From an uncultured bacterium (GTDB taxonomy: Bacteria; Acidobacteriota; Thermoanaerobaculia; Multivoradales; JAHEKO01), in assembly GCA_938016625.1 (NCBI GenBank), contig CALILB010000222.1, positions 1 through 7,931 of the forward strand: 7,931 bases of DNA, written 5' to 3'. The notes below the pieces were generated by a model. It saw only the letters and a list, made by a program, of their open reading frames with translations, ran no database searches and was not told the DNA's origin. The stretch's first letter is position 1; each line of letters begins with the position of its first letter. The translations under genes and the position numbers were made by a program. Positions 1 through 5,770 of the stretch are shown piece after piece.

Positions 1-44
1 TCGAGGTTCGCGTAGCGCACCTCGAATCCCTGACGGCGCGCCAT
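1..44 (-). CDS. 5' end of a possible further gene of the thiamine operon (partial, unidentified)
   Basis: Reading the minus strand, an ATG at 44-42 lies 7 bases after the stop codon of the kinase gene (54-52) and opens a frame that stays open to the window edge. It encodes MARRQGFEVRYANL and continues outside. The tight spacing on the same strand suggests a fourth operon member. The ribosome binding site is weak (AAGAA just upstream). Fourteen codons are too few to identify a family or to exclude chance, so no function is proposed. Confidence 0.35.
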   Translation of the reverse strand, partial: MARRQGFEVRYANL

Positions 45-51
45 CTATTCT

Positions 52-579
52 TCACCCAACGCCGGCCACCAGCAGCTCGTCGATCGCCGAGATCGCCGTT
101 TCGAGTCGGTCGCCGCGTGGTCCGCGAATCTCGGTGAATTCGAGACGACGATCGATCAGGGCCTGGCGGAAAAGCTGCTGCATCTCTTCGCGGCGGTCAC
201 CTCGGTCGCGCTGGTCGCCATCCGGGACCCACGGCACATCGATGTCGGCGAGAAGGTAGAGGTCGGCCGCACGCGCGCGCAGCACGTACTCGATCCACTG
301 GGGACAGCTTCCATAGTAGTGCCGGCTGTAGACCACCGTGCTGAGCAGGTCGGTGTCCTGGACGAGCAGACGCGAGGCTTCGGCGGCCGGCCTGTTCTCC
401 AGCTCGATCTGGCCGCGGGCGATGGCTTCAACGTCCCGGTACTCGGGAGCTGCTCCTTTTTCACTCACGTACTGGCGTACATACTCCGGAACAAACACCG
501 AACCGTAGTGCTCGGCGAGCGCCTCGGCCAGGGTCGTCTTACCGGTGCATTCCGAGCCGGTGACGACCACTCTCAACAT
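52..579 (-). CDS. NadR-type ribosylnicotinamide-kinase-like P-loop kinase, predicted thiamine-salvage kinase
   Basis: This 175-residue protein matches the C-terminal kinase domain of NadR. The P-loop is GSECTGKTT (residues 8-16). The motif QDTDLLST (74-81) corresponds to the Walker B/substrate region, and DIDVPWVPDG (112-121) followed by the Arg-rich RDRGDRREEM (124-133) is the family signature and LID segment. It lacks the HTH and NMN-adenylyltransferase domains of full-length enterobacterial NadR (about 410 aa), so it is a stand-alone kinase. In the classical family it phosphorylates nicotinamide riboside with ATP in the cytoplasm. Here it sits last in a set headed by a TPP riboswitch and overlaps the transporter gene by one base (TGATG), implying coupled translation. 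I infer that it phosphorylates thiamine, or another thiamine-related compound, after import. The family assignment is firm and the substrate is not; nicotinamide riboside remains possible. Confidence 0.88.
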   Translation of the reverse strand: MLRVVVTGSECTGKTTLAEALAEHYGSVFVPEYVRQYVSEKGAAPEYRDVEAIARGQIELENRPAAEASRLLVQDTDLLSTVVYSRHYYGSCPQWIEYVLRARAADLYLLADIDVPWVPDGDQRDRGDRREEMQQLFRQALIDRRLEFTEIRGPRGDRLETAISAIDELLVAGVG

Positions 580-1166
580 CAGACCGCCTCCGTCTCCGGC
601 TGACTTATGACATCACCCATCGATCGGCGCCACTCGACAAAACCCAGCACGGCGAGACACAGAAAGACCGCATACAACCCGGCCGTCGGATAGAGCCCTT
701 TGTACAGAAACATACCGACATAGAAAACGTCCACCGCCAGCCACACCAGCCAGGCTTCGAGCAGCTTTCGGGTCTGCATCCACTGAGCGACGATGCTGAA
801 TGAAGTGAGAATGGAGTCCATGAACGGAAGCGAGGCGTCGGTCAGGCGGCTCAGGGTATGTCCGAGGAATACGCCGGCCAGCGCCCCGATCGTCACCAGC
901 ACCAACTTCGCCTTGGTCGACGCCCGCGACACCTCCAGCTCACCGTGCTCCTCGCCACCGTGAAGCCACGCCCACCAGCCGTAGATCGCGAGACCAAAGT
1001 AGAGGGCCTGCAATCCCATGTCCGCATACAGCTTGGCGTTGTAGAAGACGAGGGCGTAGAGCGTGACACTCACCATACCCAGCGGCCAGCACCAGATGAT
1101 CTGACGCGTCGTCAGGTAGACAGCCACCAGGGTGAGAACGACGGCAAGCAGCTCGATGGAGATCAT
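579..1166 (-). CDS. pnuT: PnuC/PnuT-family vitamin transporter, probable thiamine transporter
   Basis: This 195-residue, strongly hydrophobic inner-membrane protein has several predicted transmembrane helices. Family hallmarks are visible: WPLGMVSVTLYALVFY (27-42), KLYADMGLQALYF with IYGWWAW (45-67), SFSIVAQWMQTRKLLEAW (122-139) and KGLYPTAGLYAVFL (156-169). PnuC proteins allow facilitated diffusion of nicotinamide riboside. PnuT is the related thiamine branch, found under TPP riboswitches. Sequence reading alone does not separate the branches; the thiamine call rests on the riboswitch and the outer-membrane receptor upstream. The gene begins 18 bases after the receptor stop and shares one base with the kinase start, which fits metabolic trapping of imported substrate by an adjacent kinase. 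The ribosome binding site is poor (AGGG two bases before ATG), consistent with coupling to the upstream gene. Confidence 0.88.
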   Translation of the reverse strand: MISIELLAVVLTLVAVYLTTRQIIWCWPLGMVSVTLYALVFYNAKLYADMGLQALYFGLAIYGWWAWLHGGEEHGELEVSRASTKAKLVLVTIGALAGVFLGHTLSRLTDASLPFMDSILTSFSIVAQWMQTRKLLEAWLVWLAVDVFYVGMFLYKGLYPTAGLYAVFLCLAVLGFVEWRRSMGDVISQPETEAV

Positions 1167-1184
1167 GACCCTACCAAGCAGGCC

Positions 1185-3560
1185 TCAGAGATCGAGCTCC
1201 AGCGACACGACGACGTTGCGGGTGGCGAGTGGGTAGTAGAACGGGATGCCGTCGAGCGAGTCCCCTCCACTGTTGCTCCGGTTGATGAACTGATAGCTGT
1301 AACCGCTCGGGTACTGGTCCTGGTTGTCGATGAGATTGTTGACAAAGAGAACAATCCTGGGCTGTGCCGCCGACCACCAGCGCCCCAGACCAACCGACGC
1401 TCGAAGATCCAGGTTGGTGTAGGCGGGCAGCCGAAACTCGTCGAGACCGGTGTTGTCGAGGTGGGAATCGGCGACATACCGACCCATCAGCGCCACGCTG
1501 ATCTCTCGCCGCGCCCACTCGGCTCCCAGATTGACGACAACATCGGGTGTCAACAGCGGCGGCACGTCTTTGTAGGTGATCGGCTCGCTGCCGATCCACG
1601 CCCCTTGCTCGTCGTAGACATCGTAGAACTGGGTCCACTCGCTGATCCGGTTGCGGCTCAGATTGGCGCTTTGGATAAGAGACCAGCTCGGGCTCATCTT
1701 CCATCTGAGGTCCGTCTCGAGTCCACGGCGATAGGAGTCCTCCACGTTCACCCGCAAGGGCAGACCGATCTCGGAGAGCTCACCGGTCAAGGCGATCTCG
1801 TTGGTGAATTCCATGGCGTAGAGGTTGGCCTGGAGAGCCAGCCGTGGGGTGTTGAGATCGACACCGAGCTCGAAATCGAGCACCTCTTCCGGTCGCACCG
1901 CCTCGAGGTCGTGGGGAACCGTGGCGTTGTCCTCACCCAGCAGCAGATCCATTCGTGAGGGCTCGCGTTGTGCTCTGCCAAGCGAGGCGTAGACGCTCAT
2001 CTGCGGTGATACCACACGACGAACACCGATCTTTGGATCGAAGAAGCTCCAGTCGACCGAGCCGAGATTGACATCCCCTTCATAGGAGAACTCGGCCCAG
2101 CGCAGTTGGAGGTCACCAAACAACAGCCAACTCCCCAGCCGGTACTCGATCTTGCCAAAAGCGTTGGCCGTCTTTTTGAACCCGGTGTTCTTGTAGATTC
2201 GGCTCCCCTCCGTGTCCAGGGTGTGGTCACCACTAAAGTCGTTGTAATGGACCCCCAGAGTGGTCGAGAGATGGTCGCTGCTCTTGCTGACCGTGACCAT
2301 GGTGCCGACAAAGGCCTGATCGATGCCAAATTGGAGGAGCTCGGCTTTAGTCTCCGGGTCGTCCCAGAGGCGGAACCAACCGTCGGCCCCGTTGTAGTAG
2401 AGCGAGGCCGTCAGCAGCGTCTCATCACCAAACGCACGGGTGTATTGAAGCTGAGCGAAGTCCTGACCAAAGTCATCGCGCTCTTCCTCGTCGAGCGGAT
2501 TGAAGCGCCGATTCTCGCTCAGGGTCTCGGGATCAACGGCGAGAAAGGCCAGCTGGGTTTCGACGTTGCCAAAGAACGACACCAGCTTCAGAGACGACCG
2601 CTCGCCCTGCCAGCCGGTGTTGAAGAAGAGAGTGCTCTGTCTGGTTCCGGAGTTGTCCCGATAGCCGTCGGTGTCCGCATAGGAGAATCTGCCGGCTACG
2701 GAGACTCCTTTGTCGAGGACACCCGACTCGTAGGCCACCGATGCGCGCTTTGTGTCGTAGGAGCCGAGGACCAGCCGCAGATCGCCGCCCCTGGTCGGTG
2801 ATGGCGGGCCGCTCGCAAAGTTGACTGACCCCCCGTACGAGGGCGAGCCGACCGAAGAGGTGCCGACACCGCGCTGGATCTGGATGCTGTCGACGGTGTT
2901 GGAGAAGTCGTGAAAATTGTTGAAGTAGACCGCGTGCTCCGCGGGATCGTTGAGCGGCGCTCCGTCGAAAGTCATATTGATCCGGGTCTGCTGGATCCCC
3001 CTCATACTGAAATAGGAGTAGTTGGAGCCGATACCCGAATCGGAGTACCAGGTCATCGCGGGGGTGTACTGGAGCAGCGCCGGAGCATCCTGGCCGTAGC
3101 TCAGAGTCTCGATCTCCTCGCGATCCATATTGCGTTTGGTCACCGGCACCTCGTCCCCGGCTCGAATTCCGATCACCGTGATCGTCTCTTCGACCGCAGC
3201 CGCCGCCTCGAATCGAATCACGAGCTCCTGGCTCTCGTCGCCAACCGTAACCGGATATCGCATCGCCTGATAAGCCGGGTGGGTCACCTCGAGCTCCCAC
3301 TCTCCGGGCTCCACCACGATCGAGAAGCGGCCGTTCTCGTCGGTGACCACGGGCTCCCGACCGTCGACGGCAACCCAGGCCCCGGTCACGGGATCTCCCG
3401 TCGGAGCCAGAACGACACCGTCGAGCCCGAATCCGCTCCGGGCAGCGGCACCGGAAGAGATTGTCACGGCCAGCAACGCCGCCAAGGCGAGCCAACGCGG
3501 CAACGCCGCCGGAAATCTCGATCTCCTGCCAGCAAATCGTCTAGTCTGTGAGCAAATCAT
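1185..3560 (-). CDS. TonB-dependent outer-membrane receptor, probable thiamine receptor (TPP-riboswitch controlled)
   Basis: This 791-residue protein has an N-terminal signal peptide: Arg-rich residues 7-22, a hydrophobic core LALAALLAV at about 24-32, and likely cleavage after SSGAAA near 40. A carboxypeptidase-regulatory-like beta domain follows at about 44-118 (GVVLAPTGDPVTGAWVAV and TDENGRFSI). A TonB-box-like EETITVIG is at 124-131, then a plug domain to about 252 (SMRGIQQTRINMTFDG, IQIQRGVGTSS, YGGSVNF). The remainder is rich in alternating beta strands typical of a 22-strand barrel and ends NVVVSLELDL. Such receptors use TonB/ExbBD energy to import scarce nutrients. The start at 3560 is supported by GAGGAG at 3573-3568, seven bases upstream. 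The TPP riboswitch in its leader makes thiamine or a phosphate ester the likely ligand. TPP-regulated receptors next to pnuT are known in Bacteroidetes. Confidence 0.92.
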   Translation of the reverse strand: MICSQTRRFAGRRSRFPAALPRWLALAALLAVTISSGAAARSGFGLDGVVLAPTGDPVTGAWVAVDGREPVVTDENGRFSIVVEPGEWELEVTHPAYQAMRYPVTVGDESQELVIRFEAAAAVEETITVIGIRAGDEVPVTKRNMDREEIETLSYGQDAPALLQYTPAMTWYSDSGIGSNYSYFSMRGIQQTRINMTFDGAPLNDPAEHAVYFNNFHDFSNTVDSIQIQRGVGTSSVGSPSYGGSVNFASGPPSPTRGGDLRLVLGSYDTKRASVAYESGVLDKGVSVAGRFSYADTDGYRDNSGTRQSTLFFNTGWQGERSSLKLVSFFGNVETQLAFLAVDPETLSENRRFNPLDEEERDDFGQDFAQLQYTRAFGDETLLTASLYYNGADGWFRLWDDPETKAELLQFGIDQAFVGTMVTVSKSSDHLSTTLGVHYNDFSGDHTLDTEGSRIYKNTGFKKTANAFGKIEYRLGSWLLFGDLQLRWAEFSYEGDVNLGSVDWSFFDPKIGVRRVVSPQMSVYASLGRAQREPSRMDLLLGEDNATVPHDLEAVRPEEVLDFELGVDLNTPRLALQANLYAMEFTNEIALTGELSEIGLPLRVNVEDSYRRGLETDLRWKMSPSWSLIQSANLSRNRISEWTQFYDVYDEQGAWIGSEPITYKDVPPLLTPDVVVNLGAEWARREISVALMGRYVADSHLDNTGLDEFRLPAYTNLDLRASVGLGRWWSAAQPRIVLFVNNLIDNQDQYPSGYSYQFINRSNSGGDSLDGIPFYYPLATRNVVVSLELDL

Positions 3561-3564
3561 TGCC

Positions 3565-3587
3565 GGTCTCCTCGGCCTGGAGTGACC
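3565..3587 (-). promoter_or_regulatory. Hairpin sequestering the receptor's Shine-Dalgarno sequence
   Basis: In minus-strand RNA, GGU then CUCC (separated by a CA bulge) pair with GGAG followed by ACC, closing a seven-base loop AGGCCGA. The GGAG is the core of the ribosome binding site GAGGAG (3573-3568) of the receptor gene. The hairpin lies between the riboswitch aptamer and the start codon. It is a good candidate for the expression platform that blocks ribosome access when TPP is bound. The pairing was read by eye and no folding energy was computed. Confidence 0.5.
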
Positions 3588-3635
3588 GACTCGAATCGAG
3601 CTTGAGACTTCTTCGAATCTGCTGCGGGGTACGTG

Positions 3636-3713
3636 GCTGCCGTTCCCTACGCCGGTATGATCCGGATCAGGTTCGAGGGTGTGATCTCAGGCCGTCTGGC
3701 CACCCCTAGGCCT
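3636..3713 (-). promoter_or_regulatory. TPP riboswitch (THI element)
   Basis: The minus strand carries the conserved THI-box elements in order. AGGGGUG (P2, 5' side, around 3702-3708) is followed by a small P3 hairpin GCC-AGAC-GGC and then the invariant CUGAGA (3690-3685). Next comes CACCC (P2, 3' side, 3681-3677), then ACCUGAUCCGGAUCAUACC with GGCGUAGGGAA (3672-3643), which forms the P4/P5 pyrophosphate-sensor arm. This closely matches the family consensus. The element lies about 80 bases upstream of the receptor start codon and should repress the receptor-transporter-kinase operon when cellular TPP is high. The outer P1 stem is the least clear part, so the boundaries are approximate. Confidence 0.93.
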
Positions 3714-3729
3714 ACTGTCACCTGACAGT
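3714..3729. repeat. Perfect inverted repeat ACTGTCA-CC-TGACAGT (possible operator)
   Basis: Seven-base arms are separated by two bases. It lies immediately upstream of the riboswitch and overlaps the likely transcription start of the leftward operon. It is also about 180 bases upstream of the predicted start of the rightward sigma-54 promoter. It could be a dimeric regulator site for either operon, or a 5'-end hairpin in the leader RNA. I do not recognise it as the site of a known regulator. Confidence 0.45.
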
Positions 3730-3755
3730 CTGTACGTTTACACCCAATGGGTCAA
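3727..3755 (-). promoter_or_regulatory. Possible sigma-70 type promoter of the thiamine operon
   Basis: On the minus strand a -35-like TTGACC (3755-3750) is followed, 17 bases later, by CAGACT (3732-3727), a weak -10 match. TACAGA (3734-3729) with a 15-base spacer is an alternative. Either would start transcription around 3720, just ahead of the riboswitch. The -35 element is good and the -10 is poor. Between them lie further small dyads, ACCCAATGGGT (3742-3752) and TGTA-N4-TACA (3731-3742), which may be regulator sites. Confidence 0.35.
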
Positions 3756-3877
3756 GCGCGAGCGTGTCCCCTGGAAACGTCACCGCGGCACTCGTTACGA
3801 CACCCGACACTGACAATTTGTGTTATTTATTCGGCTTTTACTCCCGGAATCTCTTCTATCATAGCTGTCTTTCTCGG

Positions 3878-3893
3878 TGGCACGAGATGTGCT
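3878..3893 (+). promoter_or_regulatory. Sigma-54 (RpoN) -24/-12 promoter for the formate dehydrogenase operon
   Basis: TGGCACG (3878-3884), four bases, then GTGCT (3889-3893) differs at only one position from the consensus TGGCACG-N4-TTGCW. The essential GG (3879-3880) and GC (3891-3892) have the required 12-base register. Transcription would begin near 3904, giving an untranslated leader of about 43 bases to the ATG at 3947. No convincing sigma-70 promoter was seen nearby. Sigma-54 promoters need an enhancer-binding activator; E. coli fdhF is itself sigma-54/FhlA controlled. The activator of this operon is not in the window. Confidence 0.7.
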
Positions 3894-3946
3894 GTGTAAT
3901 CAATCTGGAAACAGCAGGTCCTCAAACCGATCGAGGAGACTTGCCG

Positions 3947-4168
3947 ATGAGAGACGCCCAGAGTCACGTTCATGTCTGCGCCGATTGCGGCATCCCCACC
4001 GAGAGCTTTCTTTGCGAGCGCTGTGCAGAGATCTGCGAGGCCCTCACCGCCGAGGGCAAGTACTACGCCTACAAGACCGGCCAGCTCGATCCCAGCGAGC
4101 TGCCCGCTGACCTCTCGGCCGAGATTTTGGAGTCCATGAAGGTCCGCAACCGGATGCGTACTCACTAG
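3947..4168 (+). CDS. Small Cys-rich, zinc-ribbon-like protein of unknown function, first gene of the formate dehydrogenase operon
   Basis: This is a 73-residue soluble protein. The ATG at 3947 was chosen because GAGGAG (3933-3938) lies 8 bases upstream and the predicted sigma-54 start is about 43 bases further up; the same frame runs open upstream to 3764 but without such signals. Near the N-terminus are five cysteines: C11-x2-C14, C23-x2-C26 and C30, with H7 and H9 adjacent. That is the layout of a short zinc ribbon, or possibly an Fe-S or metal-binding knuckle. The C-terminal half is charged and probably helical (DLSAEILESMKVRNRM). There is no signal peptide or membrane segment. It lies 84 bases before the NuoE-NuoF fusion gene. 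I do not recognise the family. A role in assembly or regulation of the formate dehydrogenase is conceivable from position only. Confidence 0.72.
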   Translation: MRDAQSHVHVCADCGIPTESFLCERCAEICEALTAEGKYYAYKTGQLDPSELPADLSAEILESMKVRNRMRTH

Positions 4169-4252
4169 ACAAGCCTGCCGGCCGATTCAAAAACATAAGC
4201 TGTTACCAGTTCAAAAAAGCGTATTTTTGCTCGTGGTAATCTCGGGCCAGCA

Positions 4253-5770
4253 ATGCTGCCCAAAAAAGCCCGCAGAGAAGAAGTCTTCGAGCAGCTCGAA
4301 AGCGCAGGGGGCCTGCAGCCGGGCAATGTCGGCAAGGTCCACCGCGAGACCGGCGTCCCAGCGGCTGACATCTTCGGTGTCGCCACCTTCTACAGCCTGC
4401 TGGCCGAGCCGGACGCCGGTGTCCGCGTCTGTACAGGCCTGACGTGCAAGCTGGCCGGCGCCGACCGGCTGCTGGCGGACCTCGAAACCGAGGGGACCCC
4501 AGCCACCTCCTACTCCTGTCTGGGACGCTGCGACATGGCCCCGGCCAGCTGGGATCCCGAAGGCGATCCGGCCACCACCGAGCCAGCCTTCTCGCCCAGC
4601 CATCCCGACTTTGCCATCGATCTGCTGGCGGCGGAGACCGACACCTACTCCGCGCTGAGGCTCGTACACGACAAGGGAGCCGAGTGGGCGCTCGACGAGG
4701 TCGAGGCGTCGGGTCTCACCGGTCGTGGCGGTGCCGGCTTCCCCGCCCACATCAAGTGGCGGGCCGTCCGTGGCCAGGAGGTGACCGAGCGCTACATCGT
4801 GCTCAACGCCGACGAGGGAGAGCCCGGCACCTTCAAGGATCGGGAGGTCATCCTCCGCCGACCCCACCTGGTGATCGAGGGGCTGGCGATCGCGGCACGC
4901 TGCCTCGAAGCCCAGGACATCTATGCCTACGTCCGGGGTGAGTTCGGACAAGTCAAGGCCTCGCTCATGGCGGCCCTCGACGAGGCCAGGGCCCGGGGCG
5001 AGCTCGACGACGATGTGCGCTGGCACTTTGTCGATGGCCACGGCGCTTATATATGCGGCGAGGAGACGGCGCTACTCGAGGCGCTCGAGGGCAAACGCGG
5101 GATGCCGCGGATGAAGCCCCCCTACCCCGTCGAAGTGGGATTTCGGGGCAAGCCGACCCTGATCCAGAACGTCGAGTCGATCGCCTGTATACCGGCCATC
5201 CTCGAGCGTGGCGGCGAGTGGTTCAAGCAGGCCGGCCGCACCGAGCCCGGATCCAAGCTCTACTGCCTCTCAGGTCACGTCGAGCGCCCGGGAGTCTACG
5301 AGGCCCCGATGGGTATCACCCTGCGCGAGCTGCTGGAGCAGGCCGGTGGTGTGACCGGAACCATAAAGGCGTTCTCGCCGGGTGGTGCTTCGAGCGGTTT
5401 TCTGCCGGCCGACCAAATCGACCTCCCGATGGATTTCAAATCGCTGCGCGAGGCGGGCAGCATGCTGGGCTCGGCCGGCGTGGTGGTGCTGAACGACACC
5501 ACCGACATGGTGGAGGCAGCCCTCACCCAGGCGGTCTTCTTCGAGGACGAGTCGTGTGGCCAGTGCTCCCCCTGCCGGATCGGCACCCAGATCGTGCGCC
5601 AGGCCCTCGAGCGTTACCGCGGCGGCGACGGCGACGCTCTGGCCTTCATCCGCGAGGTCGCCTGGGGGATGCGCGAGGCCAGCATCTGTGGTCTGGGTCA
5701 GGCCGCTTCCTTACCGCTGACCAGCGCCATGAAGTACTTCCCGCAAGAGTTCGGAGACGATAATGAGTGA
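4253..5770 (+). CDS. Fused NuoE-NuoF type diaphorase subunit of NAD-dependent formate dehydrogenase (FMN, [2Fe-2S], [4Fe-4S])
   Basis: This 505-residue protein combines two complex-I-like modules. Residues 1 to about 110 are NuoE-like: a helical start with FGVATFYSLL, then a thioredoxin-like fold with C60-x4-C65 and C89-x3-C93 for a [2Fe-2S] cluster. From about 120 onwards it is NuoF-like. GRGGAGFP (157-164) and NADEGEPGTFKDR (185-197) form the FMN/NADH site. An SLBB domain follows (GHVERPGVYEAPMGITLREL). C435-x2-C438-x2-C441 with C479 binds a [4Fe-4S] cluster. The subunit should pass electrons from the catalytic subunit to NAD+, or run in reverse. The start codon has only a weak ribosome binding site, but a stop at 4196-4198 limits extension and no better start is seen. 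The stop overlaps the next gene by 8 bases. HoxF of hydrogenases has a similar fusion; the formate role comes from the neighbouring gene. Confidence 0.9.
   Translation: MLPKKARREEVFEQLESAGGLQPGNVGKVHRETGVPAADIFGVATFYSLLAEPDAGVRVCTGLTCKLAGADRLLADLETEGTPATSYSCLGRCDMAPASWDPEGDPATTEPAFSPSHPDFAIDLLAAETDTYSALRLVHDKGAEWALDEVEASGLTGRGGAGFPAHIKWRAVRGQEVTERYIVLNADEGEPGTFKDREVILRRPHLVIEGLAIAARCLEAQDIYAYVRGEFGQVKASLMAALDEARARGELDDDVRWHFVDGHGAYICGEETALLEALEGKRGMPRMKPPYPVEVGFRGKPTLIQNVESIACIPAILERGGEWFKQAGRTEPGSKLYCLSGHVERPGVYEAPMGITLRELLEQAGGVTGTIKAFSPGGASSGFLPADQIDLPMDFKSLREAGSMLGSAGVVVLNDTTDMVEAALTQAVFFEDESCGQCSPCRIGTQIVRQALERYRGGDGDALAFIREVAWGMREASICGLGQAASLPLTSAMKYFPQEFGDDNE

Noticed and set aside
858..1958. 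A 366-residue plus-strand open frame, and others opposite the TonB receptor (2106-2801, 2533-3495, 2910-3551)
   Set aside because: They are shadows of the receptor and transporter genes, with no recognisable domains and unlikely composition.
3764..3946. An N-terminal extension of the small Cys-rich protein (134 residues from 3764)
   Set aside because: It would start upstream of the sigma-54 promoter, has no ribosome binding site, and has an AT-rich, non-coding-like segment. The ATG at 3947 has GAGGAG at good spacing.
4211..4240. A second sigma-54 promoter ending in TTGCT just before the NuoE-NuoF fusion gene
   Set aside because: TTGC is present at 4227-4230, but the required GG twelve bases upstream is AA.
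4169..4252. A terminator or separate promoter between the small gene and the fusion gene
   Set aside because: Only short weak dyads and AT-rich tracts are visible, with no GC hairpin plus U-run and no convincing -35/-10 pair, so readthrough is the simpler view.
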